A DNA stretch of 64,000 bases, taken from assembly GCF_013072695.1 (NCBI RefSeq), contig NZ_LXUK01000017.1, positions 111,086-175,085 on the forward strand, written 5' to 3'. The notes under the pieces were generated by a model that saw nothing but the letters and a program-made list of their open reading frames with translations, made no database searches and was not told the DNA's origin. A program made the position numbers and the translations under genes. Positions within the stretch are counted from its first letter, which is position 1; each line of letters opens with the position of its first letter. Origin of the DNA: Acinetobacter sp. Ac_5812. Its GTDB lineage: Bacteria; Pseudomonadota; Gammaproteobacteria; Pseudomonadales; Moraxellaceae. Positions 24,305 through 34,077 of the stretch are shown one piece after another.

Positions 24305-26090
24305 TCGTCTCAGGAGCGGAGACACCGAGTAATTCTAAGCCATTGTGTAAAACTTGCTGTACATTGATTGAAAGCAATAAACGTGCTTGTGTAAGCGCTA
24401 CATCATCACCCAAAACCTTATGTTCATTATACCAAGCATGGAATAGGGCAGCTAACTCTTTAAGATAGTTACCAATTTGGTGTGGTTCATAGACATTTGC
24501 CGCACGGACTAAAATATCAGGATAAGCAGCAAGCTTAGACAGAATTTCTGTTTCAGCATCAAGTTCTAAACGATTGGCTTGCTCACGTGCTGCAACAGCA
24601 TCAAAACTGATCCCTGTCGTGGCTGCTTTTTCTAACATACGACAAATACGTGCATGAGCATATTGAATGTAATACACCGCATTGTCCTTGCTTTGTGAAA
24701 CCGCAAGGTCTAAGTCAAAGTCGATGTGTTGTTCAGACTTACGCATCACATAGTAGAAACGCGCGGCATCATTACCCACTTCTTTACGTAGATCACGTAA
24801 AGTCACGAACTGACCCGAACGAGATGACATTTGTACCATCTCGCCACCACGCCACAAGCTCACGAACTGAACCAAAAGTACAGTCAGTTTCTTCGAGTCA
24901 TAACCCATGGCATCAATCGCCGCTTTGACACGTGAGATATAACCGTGGTGGTCAGAACCCCAAATATCAATCAGGTCGGTATAGCCACGTTGTAATTTAT
25001 TTAAGTGATAGGCGATGTCAGAAGCAAAGTAAGTGGTTTGACCATTACGACGTTTCACCACACGGTCTTTTTCATCACCAAATTCAGTTGATTTAAACCA
25101 GATATTACCGTCCTTTTCATAGAGGTAACCACGTTGGTCTAACGTCTCAAGCGCTTCGTCAATTTTGTCAGTTAAAGAGTCTTCACTGAACCATTTATCA
25201 AAGGTCACGCCAAAGTCAGCCAAGTCATCTTTGATGTCATCTAAGATGGCATGCAAGGCTGCTTGATGGAAAACACGGTAGTCCGCACCCAAGTGTTGTT
25301 GTGAGTTTGCAATCAAACCATCGATGTGTTTTTCTTTGTCGCCAGAAAGGACAACTTTGTTGCCCTCTGCGTCGAGTTCTTCAGCGTATTGAACATCTTC
25401 TGGTACATCTTTATAAATGTCAGCAACTGCACGAACATGTGCATTGCCATCTTTATCAATAATTTCTTGTGCAATTTCTTTGACGTAATCGCCTTGGTAG
25501 GCATTTTTAGGGAAAACTAAGGTTTGTCCTGTCAATTCTAAATAACGTAAATAAGTTGAAGTCGCCAAAATGTCCATTTGACGGCCTGCGTCATTGACAT
25601 AATATTCACGATCAACTTTGGCACCCGTTGCTTCTAATAGATTCGCAACGGTCATGCCATAAGCAGCACCACGACCATGGCCGACGTGCAGACTAGAAGT
25701 TGGGTTTGCAGAGACAAATTCGACTTGGATTTTTTTAGCTGCATTGGCTTGGCTACGACCATAGTCATTTTTTTGTGCTTGGATTTGATCAAGCACGGCA
25801 TAGCGTTGGTCTGCATTTAAAAAGAAGTTGATAAAACCCGGACCTGCAATTTCTGCTTTGGTAATGTCAGCCACTTCTGGGAGGGCTGCCAAGATTTTTT
25901 CAGCAAGATCGCGAGGTTTCATCCCTGCAACTTTTGAGCCGATCATGGCGATATTTGAAGCAAAGTCTCCGTGACTTCGGTCTTTGGTACGGGTTAAATG
26001 GCTCGTGTTGGTCCAATCTGAAGGAAGTACACCTTGTTGTTGCAGGGTTTGTACCGCATGATCGAGAGCTGCTTGTATTGCCGTATTCAT
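24300..26090 (-). CDS. argS: Arginyl-tRNA synthetase
   Basis: Charges tRNA-Arg with arginine in the cytosol. The class I enzyme has the usual length of about 596 residues. An N-terminal tRNA D-loop recognition domain (LARDLAEKIL-like) leads to the HIGH motif as SSLHVGHGRGAAYG near residue 130. The KMSKS loop is replaced by MSSRSGQFVTL, as is common in ArgS. The C-terminal DALR anticodon-binding domain ends at the repeat array. The open frame runs further upstream to 26126, but ATG 26090 (MNTAIQAAL) matches the family start. Confidence 0.96.
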   Translation of the reverse strand: MNTAIQAALDHAVQTLQQQGVLPSDWTNTSHLTRTKDRSHGDFASNIAMIGSKVAGMKPRDLAEKILAALPEVADITKAEIAGPGFINFFLNADQRYAVLDQIQAQKNDYGRSQANAAKKIQVEFVSANPTSSLHVGHGRGAAYGMTVANLLEATGAKVDREYYVNDAGRQMDILATSTYLRYLELTGQTLVFPKNAYQGDYVKEIAQEIIDKDGNAHVRAVADIYKDVPEDVQYAEELDAEGNKVVLSGDKEKHIDGLIANSQQHLGADYRVFHQAALHAILDDIKDDLADFGVTFDKWFSEDSLTDKIDEALETLDQRGYLYEKDGNIWFKSTEFGDEKDRVVKRRNGQTTYFASDIAYHLNKLQRGYTDLIDIWGSDHHGYISRVKAAIDAMGYDSKKLTVLLVQFVSLWRGGEMVQMSSRSGQFVTLRDLRKEVGNDAARFYYVMRKSEQHIDFDLDLAVSQSKDNAVYYIQYAHARICRMLEKAATTGISFDAVAAREQANRLELDAETEILSKLAAYPDILVRAANVYEPHQIGNYLKELAALFHAWYNEHKVLGDDVALTQARLLLSINVQQVLHNGLELLGVSAPETM

Positions 26091-26223
26091 AGTTACCGAA
26101 AATAAATGTCGCGGAAAAACGACCAATATAGCAAATTTTATCGGCTTAAGGGGAGTGGGATTTGTGCGGAATTAACATATTCACATAAATCTTTTTGCAG
26201 TGAGTAGCAACTTGGTGATCATG

Positions 26224-26256
26224 CAGATGCTATGTTATTGATAAACATAGCATCTG
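26224..26256. other. Strong 13-bp hairpin after the DyP peroxidase gene
   Basis: CAGATGCTATGTT pairs perfectly with AACATAGCATCTG around a 7-base loop, 6 bases beyond the stop of the leftward DyP gene. Neither side has a T-run, so it may be a 3' mRNA stabiliser or a weak terminator. Confidence 0.6.
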
Positions 26257-26262
26257 ATGGTT

Positions 26263-27183
26263 TTAATCTTCTAAAATCTGTTCTAATAATTCATCGCTTG
26301 GCGCGAAATAATAAGCACCATCAATGGCAGTGGTGAAATGCAGCAAGCGATCATGAATACCATCACCTGTGGTCCCAAACATACGTTTCAGCATCTCGTC
26401 AATAATGCTTAAATTATTGGTGTAAGCGACAAAGAATAAGCCTTGCTCACCTTTGCCATCACCATAAGGCAAGCTGTGACGCAAGATTTCCATTTCCTCA
26501 CCCTCATCGTCTTCAACCACGGTACGTGCCACATGTGAGTTTTCTGGTTTCACATCATCATCAAGCTCAATCGATTCAAGTTTGGTACGGCCAAACACAT
26601 GTTCTTGTGCATCGACTTTGAGCATTTGCCATTTTGTAAGATCATGAATATAACGCTGTGCAAAGATAAAGCTGCCATCGGCAAAGGCACCGGCTGTTTC
26701 TGGTAGTAATGCTGCTTCTGCGCGGTCATCTGGAAATTGTGGATTCTCGGTGCCATCAATAAAGCCAGTCATATCGCGGCCATCAAAGAAGCGAAAACAT
26801 GCACGCTCATCTAAAACCTCGACTTTGTCTTGAATGCCGTTAAAAAAAGCTTGGCTCATGGCAAAACAAATATCTGCACGGGCGCTGGCAAGATGAATAA
26901 ATACATCAGCAGGCACCACTGGCATATTAAACGCACCCTGTTGTGGATCGAGCTGTTTAAATCCTTCAGGTGTTTGCGAGTTGAGTTGCGCCCAAAGTTC
27001 GGGACCAAAAGCGATGGCTGTTTTAATCTGGTCATTGGGGTGTTGTGTGATTAAACGGTCACGGGTCGAAAGGAGAGCTTCAATCTGTTGTTTTAATTCG
27101 GCAATGCTTAAATCTTTTAAACGTAAAACAATAAAGCGGGCGTGGTCAGAAGGTAATGGAAGAATGACAGATTGCGCAGTCAT
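26263..27183 (-). CDS. DyP-type haem peroxidase
   Basis: A 306-residue dye-decolourising peroxidase. The family signature FIDGTENP (with the distal Asp) is near residue 145, followed by the proximal-His region and the R-containing RHSLPYGDGKGEQGLFFVAYTN-type C-terminal sequence, here split into RHSLPYGDG and QGLFFVAYTN. No Tat or Sec signal is seen, so it is a cytosolic class B/C-like form. No encapsulin gene is adjacent. It stands alone, divergent from a LysE gene. Confidence 0.9.
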   Translation of the reverse strand: MTAQSVILPLPSDHARFIVLRLKDLSIAELKQQIEALLSTRDRLITQHPNDQIKTAIAFGPELWAQLNSQTPEGFKQLDPQQGAFNMPVVPADVFIHLASARADICFAMSQAFFNGIQDKVEVLDERACFRFFDGRDMTGFIDGTENPQFPDDRAEAALLPETAGAFADGSFIFAQRYIHDLTKWQMLKVDAQEHVFGRTKLESIELDDDVKPENSHVARTVVEDDEGEEMEILRHSLPYGDGKGEQGLFFVAYTNNLSIIDEMLKRMFGTTGDGIHDRLLHFTTAIDGAYYFAPSDELLEQILED

Positions 27184-27340
27184 TAAAAACTCCTTAGTTA
27201 TTTTTAAGGGGAAAACAATAATTGTGCCTGATGTTATGTGGGCTGAGTAGCTTATTTGCTAAATTTTCTTGCCTAAAATATCAACGCGATGCGCTGATAA
27301 AACGGTATAATTCACCTTTTATTGTTCGACCGTCCTTGTT

Positions 27341-27964
27341 ATGTCTTTGCAGATTTGGTTTGCTTTTATGTTGGCATGCTGGGTGATTAGTATCTCACCA
27401 GGCGCAGGCGCAATTGCCTCAATGTCGAGTGGGTTAAACTATGGATTTCGATATGGCTATTGGAATGTCATAGGCCTACAAGTGGCTTTACTGATACAAA
27501 TTCTGATTGTGGCAGCAGGTGTTGGTGTGCTGTTTGCGACCACGCCTTGGGCTTTCCAGGTGGTGAAATGGTTTGGCGTCGCTTATTTGGTTTATTTGGC
27601 GTATAAGCAGTGGACTGCACCGATTCAGGCGATTGAGATTCGACAGGAACAACCTCAATCCGCATTAGCCTTAATATTGAAAGGCTTTGTGGTGAATATG
27701 AGTAATCCTAAAGCCATTGTATTCTTGTTGGCTGTTTTACCGCAATTTCTGGATTTGAGTCGACCACAATGGCTGCAGTACTTCATCATGGCGGTCACGA
27801 TGGTGACGATCGACCTGATTGTCATGGCGGGCTATACCGGACTGGCTTCGAAAGTATTGAGACTGCTTCGCTCACCGACACAGCAAAAATATTTAAATCG
27901 TGGTTTTGCGGTGATGTTTAGTGGTGCAGCACTTTTACTCAGTGCGATCCAACAGTCAAGCTGA
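27341..27964 (+). CDS. LysE/RhtB family exporter
   Basis: A 207-residue membrane protein with six predicted helices and the LysE signature SPGAGAIASMSSGLNYG after TM1. The MSNPKAIVFLLAVLPQF segment carries the conserved NPK. It likely exports an amino acid or related metabolite; the substrate is not known. It is only distantly like the LysE protein at 3.4 kb. It converges on znuB with 8 bases between stops and no separate terminator. Confidence 0.88.
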   Translation: MSLQIWFAFMLACWVISISPGAGAIASMSSGLNYGFRYGYWNVIGLQVALLIQILIVAAGVGVLFATTPWAFQVVKWFGVAYLVYLAYKQWTAPIQAIEIRQEQPQSALALILKGFVVNMSNPKAIVFLLAVLPQFLDLSRPQWLQYFIMAVTMVTIDLIVMAGYTGLASKVLRLLRSPTQQKYLNRGFAVMFSGAALLLSAIQQSS

Positions 27965-27972
27965 CTGCCCGA

Positions 27973-28782
27973 TTAGGCAGATTGAGCTTGGCTTTTGAGT
28001 TTTTGCGTGATGAAAATAGCGGCAAAGCAAAGTGCCATACAGAGCACAATACTTAAGCCTGTAGAAATATTCAGTGCAGCACTCGACCATAGGCCAACCG
28101 TAACTCCGAGCTGTGCCAACACAAATGCCCAAACCACCATTTGTTTTGGTGAGTGCGCCAATAAGCGTGCGCTTAGGGCGGGAATCACCAGTAAAGCACC
28201 CATCAATAATGAACCGACTGCACGTAACGCCAATACGGTAAACAGTGCCAATAACAACATGAAGATCAAACGTTGCCAGTTCGCACTCACGCCTTCACTC
28301 ATGGCAATATCTGGATCAATCGCAATTTGAATCTGCGCGGACCATGAACGATAAAGTACGATTAATGCACCTGCAATCACCACTGCAAACATTGGTAAAT
28401 CAGCCCACTCGATACTGAGTAAATCGCCGAATAAATAGCTAAGCAATTCAGGACGCAAACTTGGTACTTGTTGAATCAGTAGCAGACCAGAGCAGAGTAG
28501 GGTGGCAGAGCTTAAAGCGAGTAATGCATCATTAGGTAGGCGTGAATCGTGCAAAACCCAAAGAAGAGCCACCAGCAACAGCGCAAGGCAAGCGACACCC
28601 AGCCAAAAAGGTAAATTCAGAATCCCTGCAACCGCGACACCAAGTAAGGTGCCGTGCGCCATGGTGTCGGCAAAAAAAGACATTCTGCGCCACAGCATCA
28701 AGCAGCCAAGAGGAGCTGTTAGAAAAACCAGCAGTGACCCCATAATCCAAGCAGGGAGGAGGAGTTGTAACCATTCCATCAT
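27973..28782 (-). CDS. znuB: Zinc ABC transporter permease
   Basis: Membrane subunit of the ZnuABC high-affinity zinc importer. The 269-residue protein has eight to nine hydrophobic segments and ABC-3 family features: APLGCLMLWRRMSFFADTMAHG near the start, and LRAVGSLLMGALLVIPALSA in the second half. It starts 3 bases after the znuC stop, so the genes are probably coupled. The third gene of the zur-znuC-znuB unit, it faces znuA. Confidence 0.94.
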   Translation of the reverse strand: MMEWLQLLLPAWIMGSLLVFLTAPLGCLMLWRRMSFFADTMAHGTLLGVAVAGILNLPFWLGVACLALLLVALLWVLHDSRLPNDALLALSSATLLCSGLLLIQQVPSLRPELLSYLFGDLLSIEWADLPMFAVVIAGALIVLYRSWSAQIQIAIDPDIAMSEGVSANWQRLIFMLLLALFTVLALRAVGSLLMGALLVIPALSARLLAHSPKQMVVWAFVLAQLGVTVGLWSSAALNISTGLSIVLCMALCFAAIFITQKLKSQAQSA

Positions 28783-28785
28783 GGC

Positions 28786-29574
28786 TTAGACCTTCGGCTC
28801 AGGGTGTATATGTGGGCGTGGATCGTGCGAACACGGTTCTGCATGATCACTATGCCCACAGTGATTGTGATGATGCTGATAGAACATACGTTGGGTGCCA
28901 AAAATCGCTTGATATTCTGGATGCTGTTGAATACTTTCAGGTAATCCACTACAGCAAATATGTTTGTTTAGACAGACCACGCGATGCGTACCTTGCATCA
29001 CCCATTGTAGGTCATGTGATACCATCAACACAGCACAGCTATAGCGTTCAGGTAAACTACGTACATATTCATAAAGCTCAGCTTCGGACTGAATATCCAA
29101 GCCTTGCATCGGTTCATCCAGTACTAAAATATCGGGCTGACGTAATAATGCACGTGCCAGTAACACCCGTTGCCGTTCACCACCTGAAAGCTGCTGTACT
29201 TTGGATGACTGTAATTTTTGAATGCCTGTGTCGCGAATAATTTCTTCACGTAACGCCTGTTCGCAGACTTCTAGATCAAGCAAATCTTGTACGCGTAAAG
29301 GGAGGCTTGCAGAAGGGTTGAACTTCTGCGGAACATAGGCCATTTTTAATTTTTTAGAAAAGTGAATTTTGCCTTTATTCGGCGGCATGATACCTAACAG
29401 CACCTTGATCAATGTGGATTTACCTGCGCCATTGGGACCAATCAACGTCACAATTTCTTTTGCTTGCAAGGCAAAATCTACATTTCTTAAAATATCCAGC
29501 TCATCACGACGAACTGAGATTTTCTCCAGCTGAATAAGTGGAGTGCTTACTGGCGTGTGCTGCACTGATGACAT
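28786..29574 (-). CDS. znuC: Zinc ABC transporter ATP-binding protein
   Basis: ATPase of the ZnuABC zinc importer, 262 residues. Walker A is GPNGAGKST, the ABC signature is LSGGERQRVLLARAL, and Walker B is ILVLDEPMQGLD. Its C-terminal tail is rich in His and Cys (HHHNHCGHSDHAEPCSHD), seen in several ZnuC proteins and possibly a zinc sensor or store. The start lies within the end of zur (28-base overlap), so expression is tied to the Zur regulator. Confidence 0.95.
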   Translation of the reverse strand: MSSVQHTPVSTPLIQLEKISVRRDELDILRNVDFALQAKEIVTLIGPNGAGKSTLIKVLLGIMPPNKGKIHFSKKLKMAYVPQKFNPSASLPLRVQDLLDLEVCEQALREEIIRDTGIQKLQSSKVQQLSGGERQRVLLARALLRQPDILVLDEPMQGLDIQSEAELYEYVRSLPERYSCAVLMVSHDLQWVMQGTHRVVCLNKHICCSGLPESIQQHPEYQAIFGTQRMFYQHHHNHCGHSDHAEPCSHDPRPHIHPEPKV

Positions 29575-30044
29575 TTTCCAGAGATTTCAATAATGCTATG
29601 TTGCGCTAAAAACTGGTCTGATGACGCAAGTTGATCGAGTTGCTGGATCAGGCCTTGTGCTGATGCTTCTTTCACAGAATGACATTCCGTACAGATCAGA
29701 AAAGCCGCTTGATGACCTTCACGTGGATGGCAGCAAGGTATATAGGCATTAATAGACGTGAGTCTATGGATTAAGCCTTTTTCTAATAAAAAGTCTAAAG
29801 TACGGTATACCGTAGGAGGCGCAGCAGGGCGGTCTGCTTGACCTTTAATTTTAGCCAATAAATCATACGCACCCATTGGGGCAGAGGCATTTAAGATGAG
29901 TTCAAGCACTTCTTTACGCAAAGGTGTCAGACGAGCGCCAGTCGCAGTACATAACAGTTCTGCTTCGGCAAGGCGCGCTTTAATATCGTGATGACCGTGA
30001 ACACCATGTAAAGCATTGTCATGTTCATGTGAACAAGAACTCAT
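29547..30044 (-). CDS. zur: Zinc uptake regulator Zur
   Basis: A 165-residue Fur-superfamily repressor that blocks zinc uptake genes when zinc is plentiful. The N-terminal winged helix (ARLTPLRKEVLELILN, APPTVYRTLDFLLEKGLI) and both structural zinc CxxC sites (CTEC and CHQC) are present. The N-terminus is His-rich (HEHDNALHGVHGHHD). It is the first gene of a leftward operon with znuCB and is divergent from znuA, with Zur-type dyads between. Confidence 0.94.
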   Translation of the reverse strand: MSSCSHEHDNALHGVHGHHDIKARLAEAELLCTATGARLTPLRKEVLELILNASAPMGAYDLLAKIKGQADRPAAPPTVYRTLDFLLEKGLIHRLTSINAYIPCCHPREGHQAAFLICTECHSVKEASAQGLIQQLDQLASSDQFLAQHSIIEISGKCHQCSTRQ

Positions 30045-30124
30045 AGATTGACCTCATTGTTTTTGTAGGGCTGATTGAATTTTCACTGACATGAAGTGTC
30101 TGAATCGTACTCCAATCGCCCCGC

Positions 30125-30148
30125 TATCATAACATGCTATTTATGATA
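30125..30148. promoter_or_regulatory. Inverted repeat upstream of zur
   Basis: TATCATAA pairs with TTATGATA across an 8-base centre, about 80 bases before the zur start. It shares CATAAC/GTTATG half-sites with the Zur box, so it may be a second, weaker Zur site serving the zur-znuCB promoter. Confidence 0.5.
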
Positions 30149-30222
30149 ACTATCTATATAAGTTAAATGCACGATGGATAGTGCAGCGAATCTAAAAATA
30201 GACATAGGCATTTTTTAACTTT

Positions 30223-30237
30223 TGTTATATTATAACA
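30223..30237. promoter_or_regulatory. Zur box of znuA
   Basis: TGTTATATTATAACA is a perfect palindrome matching the known Zur consensus core (TGTTATANTATAACA), 27 bases before the znuA ATG. It overlaps the likely -10 region, so zinc-bound Zur should block transcription. Confidence 0.88.
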
Positions 30238-30264
30238 TGCTTCGTTAAATTGAGTAATGTTGTG

Positions 30265-31104
30265 ATGTCTCGCCTATTTGTTTTTGTCTTGTTTTCGATG
30301 TTAAGCACATGGGGCTGGACACAAAGCTTGGTGGTTTCAACACACCCAATTTATTTGATTGCCAAACAAGTAACAGACGGGATAGAAGAGCCGATTCTGT
30401 TATTAAAAGATCAAAGTGGTCATGACGTACAACTCACACCAGCACACCGTAAAGCGATTCAAGATGCCTCTTTGGTGATTTGGTTGGGGAAAGCGCATGA
30501 AGCTCCACTCGAAAAAATGCTCAATCAGAACCGTAAAGCAATCGCAATCTTAGATTCAGGCATTTTAACGACCTTACCATTGCGTAATTTACGTGGTGCT
30601 TCTATGGCGAGCACAGTTGATAGTCATGTTTGGTTGGATCCAAATAATGCGGTACGTATTGCTTTCTTTATTGCAACTTTGCGTTCGCAGCAATATCCAG
30701 AAAATAAAGCCAAATATATGGCCAATGCGAAAGAGTTTTCGCAACAAATGCTGCAAGCTTCTCAACAATATGAAAGCTCAAATAAGGCTAAAAACTATTG
30801 GTCTTATCATGATGCCTATCAATACCTAGAAAGAGCATTAAACCTGAAATTTGCAGGCGCCCTGACCGATGACCCACATATTGCACCGACTGCAGCCCAA
30901 ATTAAGTACTTAAGAGATAATCGTCCGCAAAATAAAATGTGCTTATTGGCCGAAACGACAGCAAGTGCCAGTCAGTACCAAAAAATGAACCCAGTAGTTT
31001 TCCAATCGGTCGATGAAAGCATGCGTGGTGAAGACAATTTTGTAACAGCATGGCAAAAATTGGCTTTAAAAACCGATAAATGCGTAATAAGTGCACAAAA
31101 TTGA
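30265..31104 (+). CDS. znuA: Zinc ABC transporter substrate-binding protein
   Basis: Periplasmic zinc-binding component of ZnuABC, about 279 residues, with a signal peptide (MSRLFVFVLFSMLSTWGWTQ). Zinc ligand candidates typical of cluster A-I proteins are present: H27 in STHPIYLIA, H53 in SGHDVQLTP, the His of SHVWLDP, and a later acidic/His site. The long His-rich loop of E. coli ZnuA is absent, leaving only the short SGHDVQLTPAHR. A TTG at 30250 is in frame, but ATG 30265 gives a proper signal peptide. A Zur box lies just upstream. Confidence 0.93.
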   Translation: MSRLFVFVLFSMLSTWGWTQSLVVSTHPIYLIAKQVTDGIEEPILLLKDQSGHDVQLTPAHRKAIQDASLVIWLGKAHEAPLEKMLNQNRKAIAILDSGILTTLPLRNLRGASMASTVDSHVWLDPNNAVRIAFFIATLRSQQYPENKAKYMANAKEFSQQMLQASQQYESSNKAKNYWSYHDAYQYLERALNLKFAGALTDDPHIAPTAAQIKYLRDNRPQNKMCLLAETTASASQYQKMNPVVFQSVDESMRGEDNFVTAWQKLALKTDKCVISAQN

Positions 31105-31181
31105 TCAAAAAAATAAAAATCAATTGACTCTAACGTCAAAAAATATGGTAGCGAAAAAAGCAGACTTAAGTCGAGAAAAGA

Positions 31182-31210
31182 TTGCATGTTCAGGGGTGTA
31201 ACTCTATAAT
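31182..31210 (+). promoter_or_regulatory. Sigma-70 promoter of the atp operon
   Basis: TTGCAT and TATAAT are separated by exactly 17 bases. The -10 is a perfect consensus box, 64 bases before the atpI ATG. Confidence 0.85.
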
Positions 31211-31274
31211 GCCTGCGATTCGAAACGATCATGATTAAAACTTGTCAAGCAGTTCTGCTGTAAGTGGGTAAAAA

Positions 31275-31673
31275 ATGAGCCAAACTAGTCGCATGATTGA
31301 CCGACGATTAGCAAAAGCTTTGGTCTTCTTACAAGCATGTATGATTCCTGTTGCCGCTTTACTGGCATGGGCAATGAAAGATACAACTGCTGCTTTGAGT
31401 GCTGCGCTTGGGGCTTTGGTATGTTGGTTGGCACATTGTTATTTTGCTTGGCAGTCGTTTAGAACGGCAGGCGCAAGAGCATCAAAACAAGTCATGCTGA
31501 ATATGTACCGAGGAATGCTCGGTAAGTTTGCGATTGTGATCGTGGGTTTTATATTAATTTTGAGCAATGTTAAACCGCTGTCACCGGTTGCATTGTTTTG
31601 TGGATTTATTCTCGTACAAGCGATGTCGTGGGTCGCGCCATTTTTGGTGGCACGTCTACAAAAACGAGGGTAA
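31275..31673 (+). CDS. atpI: ATP synthase protein I
   Basis: A 132-residue membrane protein with four hydrophobic segments, first gene of the atp operon. AtpI helps assemble the c-ring in some bacteria but is not essential. The match rests on position, length and helix pattern (RLAKALVFLQACMIPVAALL, LSAALGALVCWLAHCYFAW). The gene is not well conserved in sequence across bacteria, so position is the main evidence. Confidence 0.85.
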   Translation: MSQTSRMIDRRLAKALVFLQACMIPVAALLAWAMKDTTAALSAALGALVCWLAHCYFAWQSFRTAGARASKQVMLNMYRGMLGKFAIVIVGFILILSNVKPLSPVALFCGFILVQAMSWVAPFLVARLQKRG

Positions 31674-31770
31674 AACACATTTTGAGATTTTTGGAAGTAG
31701 AGGCGGGATCTTTGCCATCCGCTTGATTCGTTTCTACTTCTTTTTAATGATTGACATTGACCAGGTGTGA

Positions 31771-32649
<879 letters not shown>

Positions 32650-32698
32650 TGGTATTGCCTAACTATCACCTGATCGTTGGGCTTAAATTTTAGTTTAA

Positions 32699-32977
<279 letters not shown>

Positions 32978-33016
32978 TAGCTTAATTCCTAAATCCACAT
33001 ATTGAGGAATAGCGAA

Positions 33017-33487
33017 ATGAATATCAACCTCACATTGATTGGCCAAGCAATTGCATTTGCGATCTTTGTCGCATTCTGCATGAAGTTTGTTTGGCCTCCA
33101 CTAATCAATGCGATTAGTGAGCGTCAGCGTAAAATCGCTGATGGCTTAAACGCTGCTGAAAAAGCAAAAGCTGACCTTGCTGATGCGCAAGCACAAGTTA
33201 AGGCAGAATTAGATGCAGCGAAAGCACAAGCGGCTCAATTGATCGAACAAGCGAACCGTCGTTCAGCACAATTGATCGAAGAAGCGCGTACCCAAGCATC
33301 TGCTGAAGGTGAGCGTATTCGTCAACAGGCGAAAGAAACTGTTGATCAAGACATCAATTCTGCTCGCGAAGAATTACGTCAACAAGTTGCTGCTTTGGCA
33401 GTTGCTGGTGCAGAAAAAATTCTGAACCAACAAGTTGACGCAGAAGCTCATAATGCCATGCTGAATCAGCTGGCTGCTAAACTTTAA
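33017..33487 (+). CDS. atpF: F0F1 ATP synthase subunit b
   Basis: The peripheral stalk subunit, 156 residues: one N-terminal membrane helix ([22 protein letters not shown], split here at residue 22) and a long charged coiled-coil ([19 protein letters not shown] onward). TTG 33002 is in frame, but ATG 33017 with GAGGA upstream gives the standard N-terminus MNINLTLIG. It lies between atpE and atpH as expected. Confidence 0.97.
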   Translation: MNINLTLIGQAIAFAIFVAFCMKFVWPPLINAISERQRKIADGLNAAEKAKADLADAQAQVKAELDAAKAQAAQLIEQANRRSAQLIEEARTQASAEGERIRQQAKETVDQDINSAREELRQQVAALAVAGAEKILNQQVDAEAHNAMLNQLAAKL

Positions 33488-33498
33488 GCGAGGCGAAT

Positions 33499-34035
33499 AT
33501 GGCTGAACTCTTGACGTTAGCACGCCCGTACGGCAAAGCAGCATTTGCTTATGCATCTGAGCAGAATGCAACTGACGCTTGGTCAAATGCGTTACAACTG
33601 CTCAGTGCTGCGGTGCAAGATGAAGCATTTTCCGCTTATTTAAATCGCCCTGAGCTGACTCCTGCGGAACAAGTAGGTCTTTTTGCCAAGGTTTTAGGTG
33701 AAGATCAAACTCAATCAGTGTCTAACTTTTTGACATTGCTTGCAGATAATGATCGTTTAGTTTTATTGCCTGAAATCGCAACAGAATACGAACTACTTAA
33801 ATCGCAGAACAACAACACATTGGAAGTAGAAATTGAATCTGCTTTTCCAATCGATGCGACACAAGAGCATATTTTAGCTCATGCGCTTGAAAAACGTTTT
33901 AACAGAACAGTTCATGTCACTGTTAACGTTAATCCAGCGTTGATCGCAGGTGTTGTGATTCGTGCAGGCGACCAAGTGATAGATGACTCTGCGCTTAACA
34001 AGCTTGAAAAAATGCGGACTCGTCTTCTTGCGTAA
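33499..34035 (+). CDS. atpH: F0F1 ATP synthase subunit delta
   Basis: The delta (OSCP) subunit that joins the peripheral stalk to F1, 178 residues. The family start [13 protein letters not shown] and the C-terminal [20 protein letters not shown] are conserved. It follows atpF by 11 bases. Confidence 0.97.
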   Translation: MAELLTLARPYGKAAFAYASEQNATDAWSNALQLLSAAVQDEAFSAYLNRPELTPAEQVGLFAKVLGEDQTQSVSNFLTLLADNDRLVLLPEIATEYELLKSQNNNTLEVEIESAFPIDATQEHILAHALEKRFNRTVHVTVNVNPALIAGVVIRAGDQVIDDSALNKLEKMRTRLLA

Positions 34036-34077
34036 TAGCAAAAAGACTGAACTTAAAAAAGATTGAGGAATAGCGCA

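Noticed and set aside
24056..24367. A 103-codon plus-strand ORF with repeated peptide (SCDDAKRACLHRH)
   Set aside because: It is the translation of the 117-bp DNA repeat and runs into argS antisense. It has no ribosome site, and the repeat is better explained as DNA or RNA structure.
26263..27183. DyP peroxidase as encapsulin cargo
   Set aside because: No encapsulin shell gene is adjacent and no C-terminal targeting tail like that of cargo DyPs was recognised.
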